Below are positions 43,665 to 51,532 of a DNA stretch of 55,603 nucleotides, piece by piece. This DNA comes from Microcaldota archaeon. GTDB lineage: Archaea > Micrarchaeota > Micrarchaeia > Anstonellales > Bilamarchaeaceae. The DNA lies in NCBI GenBank assembly GCA_016932815.1, contig JAFGCC010000025.1, forward strand, positions 71,133 through 126,735. Reading direction: 5' to 3'. The notes below the pieces were generated by a model that was not told the origin of the DNA, did not search any database, and worked only from the letters and a program-made list of their open reading frames with translations. Made by a program: the position numbers and the translations under genes. Numbering within the stretch: position 1 is the stretch's first letter; each line of letters opens with the position of its first letter.

Positions 43665-43886
43665 CTACTCATTGGGGAACTGCGAGAGGAATTCTTCTTT
43701 GGAGAGGGTTTTCCTCTTCCTCTTCTTGGTTTCCCCGTGCAATTCCTTTAGTTTCCCAAGAAGCCGTTTGTCTTTTACTTCCCTCACGTTAAGTTCTTCG
43801 TGAATTTCCTCTTCTATATGATTCACGATTTCCCTGTACCTGAGCAGCTTCTCGTATTCCTTTTTGGGTATTTTTACATACTCCAT
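43665..43886 (-). CDS. Antitoxin of the RelE-type pair
   Basis: 73 residues from an ATG preceded by GGGTG. The N-terminus MEYVKIPKKEYEKLLRYREI is typical of archaeal RelB-like antitoxins, the middle is acidic helix, and the Lys-rich end (KKRKRKTLSKEEFLSQF) probably wraps the toxin. A TATA-like GGGTTAAAAG lies near 43921-43930 on the minus strand. A longer open frame upstream is less likely because it passes the TATA element. Confidence 0.82.
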   Translation of the reverse strand: MEYVKIPKKEYEKLLRYREIVNHIEEEIHEELNVREVKDKRLLGKLKELHGETKKRKRKTLSKEEFLSQFPNE

Positions 43887-44162
43887 CTGGGGGCACCCGA
43901 AATTGTTTAGGGATTGCCCTGCTTTTAACCCTATTCCTCCAGCCAAATCCATGTATGCTGCCACCTCTGCATAATGAGTGCCTCTCCGGCAGTGCTTTTT
44001 AATGTGCCAAGAGGGGAGCTTTCCGGGATTCCGTAATCTAGAATCGGAACCCCAAAACCTGGAACAAAATTAAGGATTTGTGCCTCAGATTTGCTTTTGG
44101 CAAATACGCCCCAATTTCATTTCTGCAAGAATTAAGCACAGCTCGCGCAAAAAGAATGGATT

Positions 44163-44237
44163 TGGGCCCGATGAGATTTGAACTCACGACCTTTCGATTA
44201 TCAGTCGAACGCTCCAACCAGACTGAGCTACGGGCCC
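44163..44237 (-). tRNA. tRNA-Ile (GAT)
   Basis: 75-nt cloverleaf on the minus strand. Acceptor GGGCCCG/CGGGCCC, discriminator A. Anticodon stem TTCGA/TCGAA with loop CTGATAA, anticodon GAT. T arm GTGAG-TTCAAAT-CTCAT has a G-T closing pair. No intron and no encoded CCA. TATA element ACTATAAATTGG lies at about 44260-44273. Confidence 0.97.
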
Positions 44238-44293
44238 GCTAAATATCTTCTAAAAGCAACCAATTTATAGTCCAACACTCTTTAAAAACTTAC

Positions 44294-44377
44294 TCACTTT
44301 GCCAGAAGGTAGGTAACTAGCAGCACAACCACGATTACTATCGTGAAGAAGATTACCTCAACCATCATACGCTTCAT
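44294..44377 (-). CDS. 27-residue single-span membrane peptide
   Basis: A small ORF, MKRMMVEV then a hydrophobic stretch (IFFTIVIVVVLLVTYLL) and a terminal AK. It reads as one membrane helix with positive N-terminus. A minus-strand TATA element (GCATAAAAAG, 44391-44400) lies just upstream; its spacing would best suit a start at the internal Met4 (44368). Located between tRNA-Ile and mre11, where no other gene exists. The clean transmembrane pattern and promoter support it; no family is known to me. Confidence 0.45.
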   Translation of the reverse strand: MKRMMVEVIFFTIVIVVVLLVTYLLAK

Positions 44378-44476
44378 TTACCCAGCGCGGCTTTTTATGC
44401 GTTTCTGTGCAGCGGAAAAGAGCCCCCCAACCGGTTAAAAAGCCCAGTATACAATAGAAAAAACGGGCGAGGCACT

Positions 44477-45583
44477 TTGAAAATCGCGGTCATAGGGGAC
44501 ACCCATTTAGGATATTCAAGATTCTACGAGGACAGCTTTACCCAGGCGAAAGCGGCATTTGAAGACGCGCAGGAAAAAGCCGACCTAATCCTTTTCCTGG
44601 GAGATTTATACGATTCAAGAGTCCCAACCCTCCAGGTCCTAGGCGAAGCAATTACGATCTTCTCGAAAATAAAGAAAAATGTCTATGCAATCCACGGAAA
44701 CCACGAGAGAAGGAGCAAGGGAAACCTGAATGCGGTGGAATTGCTCGAAAAAGCCGGGCTCCTAACCCATTTACACATGAGGGGAGAACCTTTCACGCAT
44801 GAGGGAGAAGAAGTATTCATAGCAGGGATGGGCAACGTCCCCGATGATTTGGCCTCAAAAGCCCTAGGAAGGCTAAAAGGGGAAATTACGCCCCCGGAAA
44901 ACGCATTCTCAATCCTCATGCTCCACCAGTCCTTCAAGGAGTACGTATATGGGGAGAACCTCGCTTCAATCCACGATTTGGAGCAATTGGGCTACACACT
45001 CTACCTAAATGGCCACATCCACGCAACCAAGGAGGGGATGGAAGGAAGGTTCCTGATTCCCGGAAGCACGGTCCTAACCCAGCTAACAAAAGAGGAAACA
45101 AAGCCAAAAGGCTACATCCTCTACGATACGAAAGAAAAAACACACAGGTTCGTGGAAATCCCCTCAAGGAAGTTCATTTTAGAAGAAAAAACCTTCGAAG
45201 GCGCAACCCCGCAGGAGGTTTCCGAAAGGATAAATGAAGCCGAAGATGCACTAAGGAAGGAAAACCCCGAGGCAATAATCCGCTTCACGCTAAAAGGAAC
45301 CCTAAAAGAGGGTTTCCGCCCCACCGACTTAAACCTCCCAAGAACTCCCAACACCCACATAGACAACCGCCTAAACCGGGTGCAGCTCAAAGGGGAAATG
45401 GAGAAAATCCGGGAACTAAGGAAGAACAACGTGCCCGTGCAGGAACTATCCGAGCAGAAGTTAAGGGAGCGCCTAAAAGGGAAAATAACCCTCTTTGACC
45501 CCCAGGAGCTATTCGAGCGCTTATTGGAGGGCCCGGAAGCCGCAAGGGAGGCTTTAAAAAGGAAACCCTCCAAGAAGTTATAG
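44477..45583 (+). CDS. mre11: Mre11-like DNA double-strand break repair nuclease
   Basis: 368 residues. Calcineurin-type phosphoesterase with all five metal motifs: VIGDTHLGYS, FLGDLYDSR, IHGNHERR, MLHQSF and NGHIHATKEG. The C-terminal 130 residues form the capping/Rad50-binding region, ending in a basic tail. The usual archaeal neighbours herA, rad50 and nurA are not in this window. The start is a TTG seven bases after GAGG; no ATG lies closer. TATA-like GGTTAAAAAG at about 44432-44441. Confidence 0.88.
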   Translation: MKIAVIGDTHLGYSRFYEDSFTQAKAAFEDAQEKADLILFLGDLYDSRVPTLQVLGEAITIFSKIKKNVYAIHGNHERRSKGNLNAVELLEKAGLLTHLHMRGEPFTHEGEEVFIAGMGNVPDDLASKALGRLKGEITPPENAFSILMLHQSFKEYVYGENLASIHDLEQLGYTLYLNGHIHATKEGMEGRFLIPGSTVLTQLTKEETKPKGYILYDTKEKTHRFVEIPSRKFILEEKTFEGATPQEVSERINEAEDALRKENPEAIIRFTLKGTLKEGFRPTDLNLPRTPNTHIDNRLNRVQLKGEMEKIRELRKNNVPVQELSEQKLRERLKGKITLFDPQELFERLLEGPEAAREALKRKPSKKL

Positions 45584-45594
45584 TGGGTAGTATT

Positions 45595-46305
45595 ATGAGT
45601 AAGCCGGAAGTATCCATAGTAGTCCCGACCCTCAATGAGGAGGGCTACATAGAAGACGCCCTCAATTCACTAACCAACCAATTTATACACAAAAAATGCG
45701 AGCTAATTGTCTGCGACGGATTCAGTACCGACAAGACCGTTGAAATCGCAAAGAAATACGCAGACAAGATAGTATATGAGAACAAGCGCACGATTGCGGC
45801 GGGAAGGCAGACCGGGGCAAGGGCGGCAAGGGGCGAAGTAATAGTCTGCGCAGGCGCGGACGTTTTCGTTGAGCCCCACTGGCTAGACGTCCTAACCCGC
45901 CCGGTTTTCGACAAAACCCACGTGGCTTCAATAGGCCCGGTTTTCCCAAGAGACGGAAACTTGGTAGAAGACGCGTTCTCAGGCGCAATCCTGCATCCTC
46001 TAAGCAGGGTGCTCTCAAAGGCAAACACGCATTTTGTCGTTGCAGACAACATGGCGCTATGCGCAAAAACGTTCAGGAAGGTGGGCGGGTTCAACCCCTC
46101 GCTAGTTACCGGCGAAGACACCGACCTAATCATGAGGATGAAGAGGGAGGGAAAAGTCGCCTACACAAAAGAGGCGAAATCGTATGTTTCAATGCGCAGG
46201 GTAAGGGAGTGGGGCTATGGAAAGTACCTCGCCTTCCACACCACTAATTTCCTAAAATCCCACTTCAGCGGGACTTCCCATAAGAGCTACGAGCCCGTGC
46301 GCTAA
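45595..46305 (+). CDS. Family 2 glycosyltransferase
   Basis: 236 residues, GT-A fold. N-terminus EVSIVVPTLNEEGYIEDAL, DG in VCDGFSTDKTVEIAK, the DxD-like AGADVFVEP, and the acceptor-site VTGEDTDLIMRMKREGK with the catalytic-base type ED. No membrane helix, so it works at the cytosolic face, probably on a lipid-linked or surface glycan. Starts 12 nt after mre11, so the two share a transcript although the roles differ. Confidence 0.92.
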   Translation: MSKPEVSIVVPTLNEEGYIEDALNSLTNQFIHKKCELIVCDGFSTDKTVEIAKKYADKIVYENKRTIAAGRQTGARAARGEVIVCAGADVFVEPHWLDVLTRPVFDKTHVASIGPVFPRDGNLVEDAFSGAILHPLSRVLSKANTHFVVADNMALCAKTFRKVGGFNPSLVTGEDTDLIMRMKREGKVAYTKEAKSYVSMRRVREWGYGKYLAFHTTNFLKSHFSGTSHKSYEPVR

Positions 46306-46465
46306 GCAGCAAAACCGCAGGGAGCACCGCGAATCCAGCGCAGCACAATTCATCTGTGTAAACGACGTCCGGGAGGTCGTCGCCCATGTCATTCCTCGCA
46401 GTATCCCCGGCATGGGAAAAAGAGAGCAGCAGGAGCCCGAAAGCAAGAACCAGGAGAGCGTTCAT
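46265..46465 (-). CDS. Small secreted or membrane protein (tentative)
   Basis: 66 residues. A clear signal peptide (MNALLVLAFGLLLLSFSHA) is followed by an acidic stretch (DDLPDVVYTDELCC), a second hydrophobic segment (FAVLPAVLLL) and a basic end. A minus-strand TATA element (CATTTAAATTTC) is centred about 24 nt before the ATG, suggesting a leaderless mRNA. Its 3' end overlaps the end of the convergent glycosyltransferase by 41 nt, which lowers confidence. Confidence 0.5.
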   Translation of the reverse strand: MNALLVLAFGLLLLSFSHAGDTARNDMGDDLPDVVYTDELCCAGFAVLPAVLLLSARARSSYGKSR

Positions 46466-46488
46466 GCAGCCCACTTTCAAGGTGAAAT

Positions 46489-47337
46489 TTAAATGTTTTT
46501 GCAGTTTGCGCGAACGGTTCCCTTCTCCCGCACGGGCTTCCAGATTCCCTTAGCGAGCATCCCGAAGAGGTATAAGAAAGAGAGAATCAAGACGATTATC
46601 GGCCCGGTGCTAAAGTCCAGGTAATATGAGATGAAGAGCCCGGAAACCGAGGCAAAGAGCGCAATCAGGGCAGAGAGCGCCATAATCTCCTTTACCCTCT
46701 TCCTAAACAGCTGCGCGGTCGCAGCGGGAAGAGTCAGTATCGCAATCATCAGCACGATTCCCACAACCCGTATCGTGGTTACAATCGTGAGCGCCATCAG
46801 CCCGAACAAGACCGCATACACGATTCCGGTCTTGAGGTTCCCCACTTCCGCAAACTCCTCATCAAAAGTAGCAGCAAGAAAAGAATTGTACATCAGGGAA
46901 ACGGCAGCGACGATTACCAAATCCAATGCCAGAATCATCCAGATGTCCGCGGCGCTAACTAGCAGTATGTTCCCAAAGAGGAAGGTAAAGAGGTCCGTTG
47001 CATAGCCGGGAGTAAGGAATATGAAGACCAGCCCGATTGCCATTCCCGTTGCCCACAAAAAGCTCAGGAGAACGTCCAGCCTGTTGCCCGCACTCTTCCT
47101 AAAAAACGCAACCCCCGTGGAAGCTAGCAGGCTGAAGATTGTTGCCCCAAGAAGCGGGTTCATGCCCAGGAAATAGCTTATCCCAAGCCCCCCAAAGGCA
47201 GCATGCGAAATGCTCCCCGAAACCAGGGACATCCTCTTAACCACGATGTAGGTTCCCACAATCCCGGCCGCAATTGAAGAGAGCACGGAAATGATGAGCG
47301 CATTCTGAAAGAACTGGTAGGATAAAACGTCAATCAT
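46489..47337 (-). CDS. znuB: Zinc/manganese ABC transporter permease (ABC-3 family)
   Basis: 282 residues, about eight membrane helices. Family pieces: YIVVKRMSLVSGSISHAAFGGLGISYFLG, with the coupling-helix Gly, and VVGIVLMIAILTLPAATAQL. Forms the channel for a cluster A-I metal importer. Overlaps the ATPase gene by 8 nt, third gene of the znuA-znuC-znuB unit. The metal is probably Zn because of the His-rich binding protein and the Fur-type regulator, but Mn is not excluded. Confidence 0.92.
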   Translation of the reverse strand: MIDVLSYQFFQNALIISVLSSIAAGIVGTYIVVKRMSLVSGSISHAAFGGLGISYFLGMNPLLGATIFSLLASTGVAFFRKSAGNRLDVLLSFLWATGMAIGLVFIFLTPGYATDLFTFLFGNILLVSAADIWMILALDLVIVAAVSLMYNSFLAATFDEEFAEVGNLKTGIVYAVLFGLMALTIVTTIRVVGIVLMIAILTLPAATAQLFRKRVKEIMALSALIALFASVSGLFISYYLDFSTGPIIVLILSFLYLFGMLAKGIWKPVREKGTVRANCKNI

Positions 47338-48031
47338 ACATCTCCCTCATTTTTTCCTTGCCAATCCCGTGGCTCTTTACCGTGTGCGCGCTGCAGCGGT
47401 TCACGCATATTATCCTGCTTGCGTAACCCGAAACCATCTCCAGGTCGTGGTCCACAATAACTATCGGCATATCCTTGTTGAGCTCTTTTAATATCCTATA
47501 AAAACTCTCTTGTATGTGTATGTCCATGTTTGCCATGGGTTCGTCCAAAACAAGCGCCTTCGGGTTTCCCGCAAGTGCGCGGGCAACGAAAACCCTCTGC
47601 TTCTGCCCCCCGGAGAGCTCGTTTAGCTTCCGCCCCCTCAAGTGCGAAATCCCCATGCGCTCCATCGCCTTCTGCGCAGCCTCCTTGTCCGAAGAGCCGT
47701 AGTGCTTAAACAAATTCTCCCCAATCCTGCTTAGGAGCACGACTTCCTCAACGGTAATCGGGAAATCGAAATCTATGTCCTTGAACTGGGAGAGGTATCC
47801 TAGCATCCTCCGCCCCTTCTTGGGGGCATTCCCGAATACGCGTATTTCTCCCGCATCCGGCTCAAGCTCGCCCAGAATCAATTTCAGGAGGGTGGTCTTC
47901 CCCCCTCCGTTTGGGCCGATTATCCCTATGAATTCGCCCTCTTTTACGGAAAGGTCCACGCCCCGCAGGAGTTCCTCTTTGCCGTAGCTGAAAGTGACTC
48001 CCTTGAGGCCTATTATTTCCCTTGCTCCCAT
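47330..48031 (-). CDS. znuC: Zinc/manganese ABC transporter ATPase
   Basis: 233 residues. Walker A GPNGGGKTTLLKL, Q-loop in YLSQFKDIDFDFP, signature ELSGGQKQRVFVARAL, Walker B ALVLDEPMANMD and switch His in VIVDHDLEMV. Powers import with the adjacent permease. A short Cys/His-containing end (INRCSAHTVKSHG region) could sense metal but this is speculative. Confidence 0.94.
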   Translation of the reverse strand: MGAREIIGLKGVTFSYGKEELLRGVDLSVKEGEFIGIIGPNGGGKTTLLKLILGELEPDAGEIRVFGNAPKKGRRMLGYLSQFKDIDFDFPITVEEVVLLSRIGENLFKHYGSSDKEAAQKAMERMGISHLRGRKLNELSGGQKQRVFVARALAGNPKALVLDEPMANMDIHIQESFYRILKELNKDMPIVIVDHDLEMVSGYASRIICVNRCSAHTVKSHGIGKEKMREMYD

Positions 48032-48051
48032 GAAAGACGACCTTCAACCTC

Positions 48052-49098
48052 TTAGTTATTAAGGTAGATGGCTATCGTTCTCCCCACGTTCTCCATGTTG
48101 GCGGTATAGTCCTCTGCCAGGGGGTCAACCGAAACAACGAGTGCGCCCACTTCCAGCGCAATTGAATCCGCAATGTCCTTTGTGAATTGCGACTGCACGA
48201 AAATCACGTTTATGCTCTCCTCGTTTGCAATGTCTATTAGTTCCTGCAGCTGCGCGGGGGTTGGCTCTTTGCCGTCCTGCTCAATTGCAATCTGCTCAAG
48301 CCCGAATTCATCTGCGAAATAGCCCCACGCAGGGTGGAACACCATGAGCTTGTCCCTCCGTATCCTAGAGAGGTCTGAGGCTATCTGGTCGTGGAGCGCA
48401 TCCAGTTCAAGTTTGTAGCTTTCCGCGTTCTCCAGGTATTCCTGCTCGTTTGCGGGGTCCATCTCGATTAATGCCTCCGCAACGGAATCCACCTCCACCT
48501 TCACGTTCATTGGGGAGAGCCAGGTGTGCGGGTCTATTTCGGCATCATGTTCCCCGCCCAGCAGCCCCTCCAAGAATCCTTCTTCTTCGTGCTCCCCGCC
48601 ATGCGCTTCTTCTCCCTCATGCCCCTCTTCCCCCCCGTGCGAGTGCTCTTCGTTCTCCCCAAAATACCGTACTTTCACGTTTTCCGAAGTGTCAACCATC
48701 TTCATAGAAGGGTTCAGCGAGGCGAATTCCCCGGAGTGCGATAGCTCAAAGGGGATGTGCCCAATCATGAAATAAACGTCCGCGTCCTCCACTTTCGCAA
48801 GGTCGCCTGGCCCAGGCTCATAAGTCGCAGGGCTTCCCCCAGGGGGTATTAGCACGCTAACTTCCACGTGCTCTCCCCCCACAGCCTCAACGAATTCCTT
48901 CTGGGGCAGTATGCTAACTATTACTTTTAGCTTGCCCCCTTCTTCAAGGCCCCGCGGGGAGGAACCCTCCCCGAATAATCCAAGCCCGACAATGGCTGCA
49001 ACTCCCAGAACAAGCAAAACCCCGATTAGGAGATGCGTCTTCTGGATGCCCTTCCCGCCTTTTTTTGGGATTCCGTCTTCCCTAGTATAACGAACCAT
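48052..49098 (-). CDS. znuA: Membrane-anchored zinc-binding protein of ABC transporter (ZnuA)
   Basis: 348 residues. An N-terminal membrane anchor (THLLIGVLLVLGVAAIVGLG) replaces a cleaved signal. The cluster A-I fold follows: KVIVSILPQKEFVEAVGG, a His/Glu-rich metal-collecting loop (about residues 150-172), DPHTWLSPMNV with a ligand His, MVFHPAWGYFADEFG with a ligand His, and VSVDPLAEDYTANM with the Asp. The first ligand position reads GSPATYEP, where most relatives have His (SPHTYEP), so the site may use three strong ligands plus the loop. Divergent from the Fur-type regulator. Confidence 0.93.
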   Translation of the reverse strand: MVRYTREDGIPKKGGKGIQKTHLLIGVLLVLGVAAIVGLGLFGEGSSPRGLEEGGKLKVIVSILPQKEFVEAVGGEHVEVSVLIPPGGSPATYEPGPGDLAKVEDADVYFMIGHIPFELSHSGEFASLNPSMKMVDTSENVKVRYFGENEEHSHGGEEGHEGEEAHGGEHEEEGFLEGLLGGEHDAEIDPHTWLSPMNVKVEVDSVAEALIEMDPANEQEYLENAESYKLELDALHDQIASDLSRIRRDKLMVFHPAWGYFADEFGLEQIAIEQDGKEPTPAQLQELIDIANEESINVIFVQSQFTKDIADSIALEVGALVVSVDPLAEDYTANMENVGRTIAIYLNN

Positions 49099-49126
49099 GG
49101 GTATGGGTGAGGGGGAAGCACTATAA

Positions 49127-49159
49127 ATACCTTACTAATTATCATTCTCAATAAGGTAT
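49127..49159. promoter_or_regulatory. Fur/Zur-type operator between znuA and the regulator gene
   Basis: A 33-bp palindrome centred on 49143. Outer arms ATACCTTA (49127-49134) and TAAGGTAT (49152-49159) are perfect complements. Inside, TAATTAT-C-ATTCTCA (49136-49150) resembles the Fur-family 7-1-7 box TGATAAT-N-ATTATCA at 11 of 14 positions. The site overlaps the TATA elements of both divergent genes, so a bound repressor should block both. Confidence 0.75.
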
Positions 49160-49163
49160 CCGC

Positions 49164-49577
49164 ATGAAATCCCGCAACACCTCCCAGAAGGCTCTTCTCC
49201 AGGGGGAGCTAGAATCTTTTGACACGTTCTTTACCGCCGAGGAGCTATTTGAGAATGCAAGGAAAAAGGACTCCAAAATCGGCCTTGCAACGGTTTACCG
49301 GTTCCTGCGGGAGATGCGCGAAGCGGGCACCCTCTATTCATATTCGTGCGAAGGCAGGGCGGTGTATTCCACCCTAAAGCGCAGCCATTGCCATTTTACC
49401 TGCGAGGAAACGGGCAGGGTAATCCATTTTGACGTGGATTCGCTTGATTTCCTAAAAGACAAGATTCCAGGCTCAATTTCCAGCTTCCAGATAGAAGTGA
49501 AGGGCAAATGCCGCAAATGCTCTTCTGGAAAGCACCCCGCCCCCCAGCGTGGAATGCACAAAGGCAAAGGGCATTAA
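49164..49577 (+). CDS. zur: Fur-family metal-responsive repressor, probably Zur
   Basis: 137 residues. N-terminal winged helix (FFTAEELFENARKKDSKIGLA, TVYRFLREMREAGTL) and C-terminal dimer/metal domain (SHCHFTCEETGRVIHFD, CRKC). The structural zinc pair is partly altered: the first CxxC is reduced to one Cys. Located 65 nt from znuA and divergent, with a palindromic box between. It should sense Zn and repress the importer and itself. Confidence 0.88.
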   Translation: MKSRNTSQKALLQGELESFDTFFTAEELFENARKKDSKIGLATVYRFLREMREAGTLYSYSCEGRAVYSTLKRSHCHFTCEETGRVIHFDVDSLDFLKDKIPGSISSFQIEVKGKCRKCSSGKHPAPQRGMHKGKGH

Positions 49578-49652
49578 CCTCCCCGGCCCATGGGTTTGCA
49601 GGCCATACAGGGCAAAACAAAGGTTATTAATTTACCCTGAAAAATCCCTTCA

Positions 49653-50870
49653 ATGGGAATGCTCTCCGGAATCCGCAAAAACGTTTTCATCCTTGGAATA
49701 GTGAGCTTCCTAACCGACGTTTCTTCCGAGATGATTTTTCCCATCCTGCCGGTTTTCCTAAATTCCATTTTAGGGGTGGGAACCGCGGTAATCGGGCTTA
49801 TTGAGGGAATAGCAGACAGCGCAAGCTCCCTCTTTGACGTTTTCATAGGCTACCTCTCGGATGTGAAGCACGAGCGCAAGAAGTTCGTAGCCGCAGGCTA
49901 TGCCCTCTCATCACTCTCCAAGCTGGGGATTGCGCTTGCTGGCACCTGGCCCCTCTTCCTCCTCTTTAGGGGGGTTGAGCGCATAGGCAAGAGCGTGCGC
50001 ACCTCCCCAAGGGATGCCCTGATTGCCGAATCCTCCAAGGAGGGCGTGCGAGGCAGGGCATTCGGCCTCCACCGCTCCATGGACACACTCGGCGCCATAG
50101 CCGGCCCGGCAATCGCATACCTAATCCTCTCTTCGCTTGGGGAGTCTGAAGCCGCCTACCGCACCGTTTTCATGCTTGCGTTAATCCCGGCTTTCCTTGC
50201 GGTTGCGGTCCTCTGGTTTTTCGTGCGGGAAAAGCCGCAGAAAGAAGGCGCGCAAGCTCCCGCAAAGCAAGGGCTCGTAAAAAAGGAAGCGCCCTCCAAA
50301 AAGAAACCGGGTTTTTGGGAATCCCTCCGCATGCTCCCTGCGCACTACCGAAGGTACCTGGCAATCTCCTGCCTCTTTTCGCTCTCCTATTTCAGCTTCG
50401 CCCTCCTTATTGTGCGCGCAAGCGAAATAGGCATTTCCGCTGCGGACATACTCCTAGTCTACATCCTCTACAATGCCGTTTATGCGGCAGCCTCAATTCC
50501 CTCCGGCTCGCTTGCAGACAAGCTTGGAGGAAAGCCGGTAATCGCCGCCTCTTTCCTCCTATATGCGATAATCCTGGCGGGATTCGCATTCGTTTCCGAA
50601 TTCTGGCAGGTTGCACTCCTGTTTGCGGTTTATGGGGCATTCGTTAGCGCGGACGATTCGGTGAACAAGGCGTACGTTTCCAACATGGTAAAAAGCGAAG
50701 AGCGCGCAACCGCCCTGGGGGCATACAGCACCGCGGTAAGCGCGGCCTACCTTCCAGCATCCGTAATATTCGGGGCGCTCTGGGCGGCATTCGGTGCGGC
50801 CCCCGCATTCATCGCCGCAGCGGGAGTGGCTTCAATTGCGGGAATCGCGATGGCTGCCTTCGCAAAATGA
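49653..50870 (+). CDS. Major facilitator superfamily transporter
   Basis: 405 residues, twelve predicted membrane helices with a central basic loop (about 200-230). The MFS signature is in GYLSDVKHERKKFVAAGY and the repeat SGSLADKLGGKPVIAASF. N-terminal FLTDVSSEMIFPILPVFL is typical of a family of archaeal and bacterial drug/metabolite exporters. A TATA box (GTTATTAATTTA) is centred about 25 nt before the ATG, so leaderless. Substrate unknown. Located after the zur gene; no zinc box of its own is seen. Confidence 0.9.
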   Translation: MGMLSGIRKNVFILGIVSFLTDVSSEMIFPILPVFLNSILGVGTAVIGLIEGIADSASSLFDVFIGYLSDVKHERKKFVAAGYALSSLSKLGIALAGTWPLFLLFRGVERIGKSVRTSPRDALIAESSKEGVRGRAFGLHRSMDTLGAIAGPAIAYLILSSLGESEAAYRTVFMLALIPAFLAVAVLWFFVREKPQKEGAQAPAKQGLVKKEAPSKKKPGFWESLRMLPAHYRRYLAISCLFSLSYFSFALLIVRASEIGISAADILLVYILYNAVYAAASIPSGSLADKLGGKPVIAASFLLYAIILAGFAFVSEFWQVALLFAVYGAFVSADDSVNKAYVSNMVKSEERATALGAYSTAVSAAYLPASVIFGALWAAFGAAPAFIAAAGVASIAGIAMAAFAK

Positions 50871-50902
50871 GCCCTGCTAACCCCGCATGTCCGCTAAAAG
50901 CT

Positions 50903-51187
50903 TTATTCCCCGACTTCCTCTTTCACTTCTTCCCTTCCCGCTTCAAGCTCTTTTGCCTGCTCCTTGTCGCGGTTTAGGAGGAGTGCCTGGAATTCCCCAA
51001 CGTGGGTTTTCTCCTCCTTTGCAACGTCTAAGAGGATTTCCTTTAGGTTCTTGTCGGATGCAAGTGCCGCCATCTGCTCATACAAATTGATTGCGTCAAG
51101 CTCCGCAATAATCGCCGCCCGTAGTATCTCGTTGTCGAGCTCCTTTTTCCCAAGCCCTTCGAATTTTGCGGGTATCTTAGACATCAT
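50903..51187 (-). CDS. Encapsulin-cargo-type ferritin-like protein
   Basis: 94 residues. The core (EILRAAIIAELDAINLYEQM, KNLKEILLDVAKEEKTHVGE) closely resembles the N-terminal ferritin-like domain of the Pyrococcus furiosus virus-like-particle encapsulin, including the ExxH diiron site (Glu in AELDAI, EEKTH) and the following EFQALLLNRDKEQAKELEAG. Here it is free-standing, with an acidic tail, and no shell protein gene is in the window. Likely oxidises iron and stores it inside an encapsulin encoded elsewhere. ATG at 51187 preceded by AGGTGG. Confidence 0.88.
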   Translation of the reverse strand: MMSKIPAKFEGLGKKELDNEILRAAIIAELDAINLYEQMAALASDKNLKEILLDVAKEEKTHVGEFQALLLNRDKEQAKELEAGREEVKEEVGE

Positions 51188-51205
51188 ATTTTCCACCTTA
51201 TAAGT

Positions 51206-51532
51206 TCAAATTTTTAGTTCCTTCAAAAGCTTCACGATTTTCTTTTCATCCATATCCTTTAGGGAGGCAATCTCGATATGCTTCATCGTCTTCCCGCCCC
51301 CTTCGAGCAGGGCGCGCCCCTCCTTGCTTAGGCCCTTTATGGAAAAGCCCAGGTTCACGTGCGTTTTTAGCGCCACGAAATAGCATTTGCCCCCCGCGTA
51401 AGCGGGAACACCCCATTTCATTTCCTCCTCGGCAGTGGGCAGGGTTTTGAGGATTATCTTCCTGAGCTTTGCGCATATTTCTCTTTGGGGAGAGCCTTGC
51501 TTTTCCACATACTCTTCGACCGCACTGCCCAT
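51206..51532 (-). CDS. DUF1801 (YdhG-like) protein
   Basis: 108 residues, pattern of the DUF1801 family: VEEYVEKQGSPQREICAKLR, EEEMKWGVPAYAGGKCYFVA, VNLGFSIKG and KHIEIASLKDMDEKK. Fold related to frataxin-like iron chaperones in some bacteria, but its archaeal role is not established. It lies 19 nt upstream of the ferritin-like gene on the same strand, so a shared transcript and an iron link are plausible. Confidence 0.85.
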   Translation of the reverse strand: MGSAVEEYVEKQGSPQREICAKLRKIILKTLPTAEEEMKWGVPAYAGGKCYFVALKTHVNLGFSIKGLSKEGRALLEGGGKTMKHIEIASLKDMDEKKIVKLLKELKI

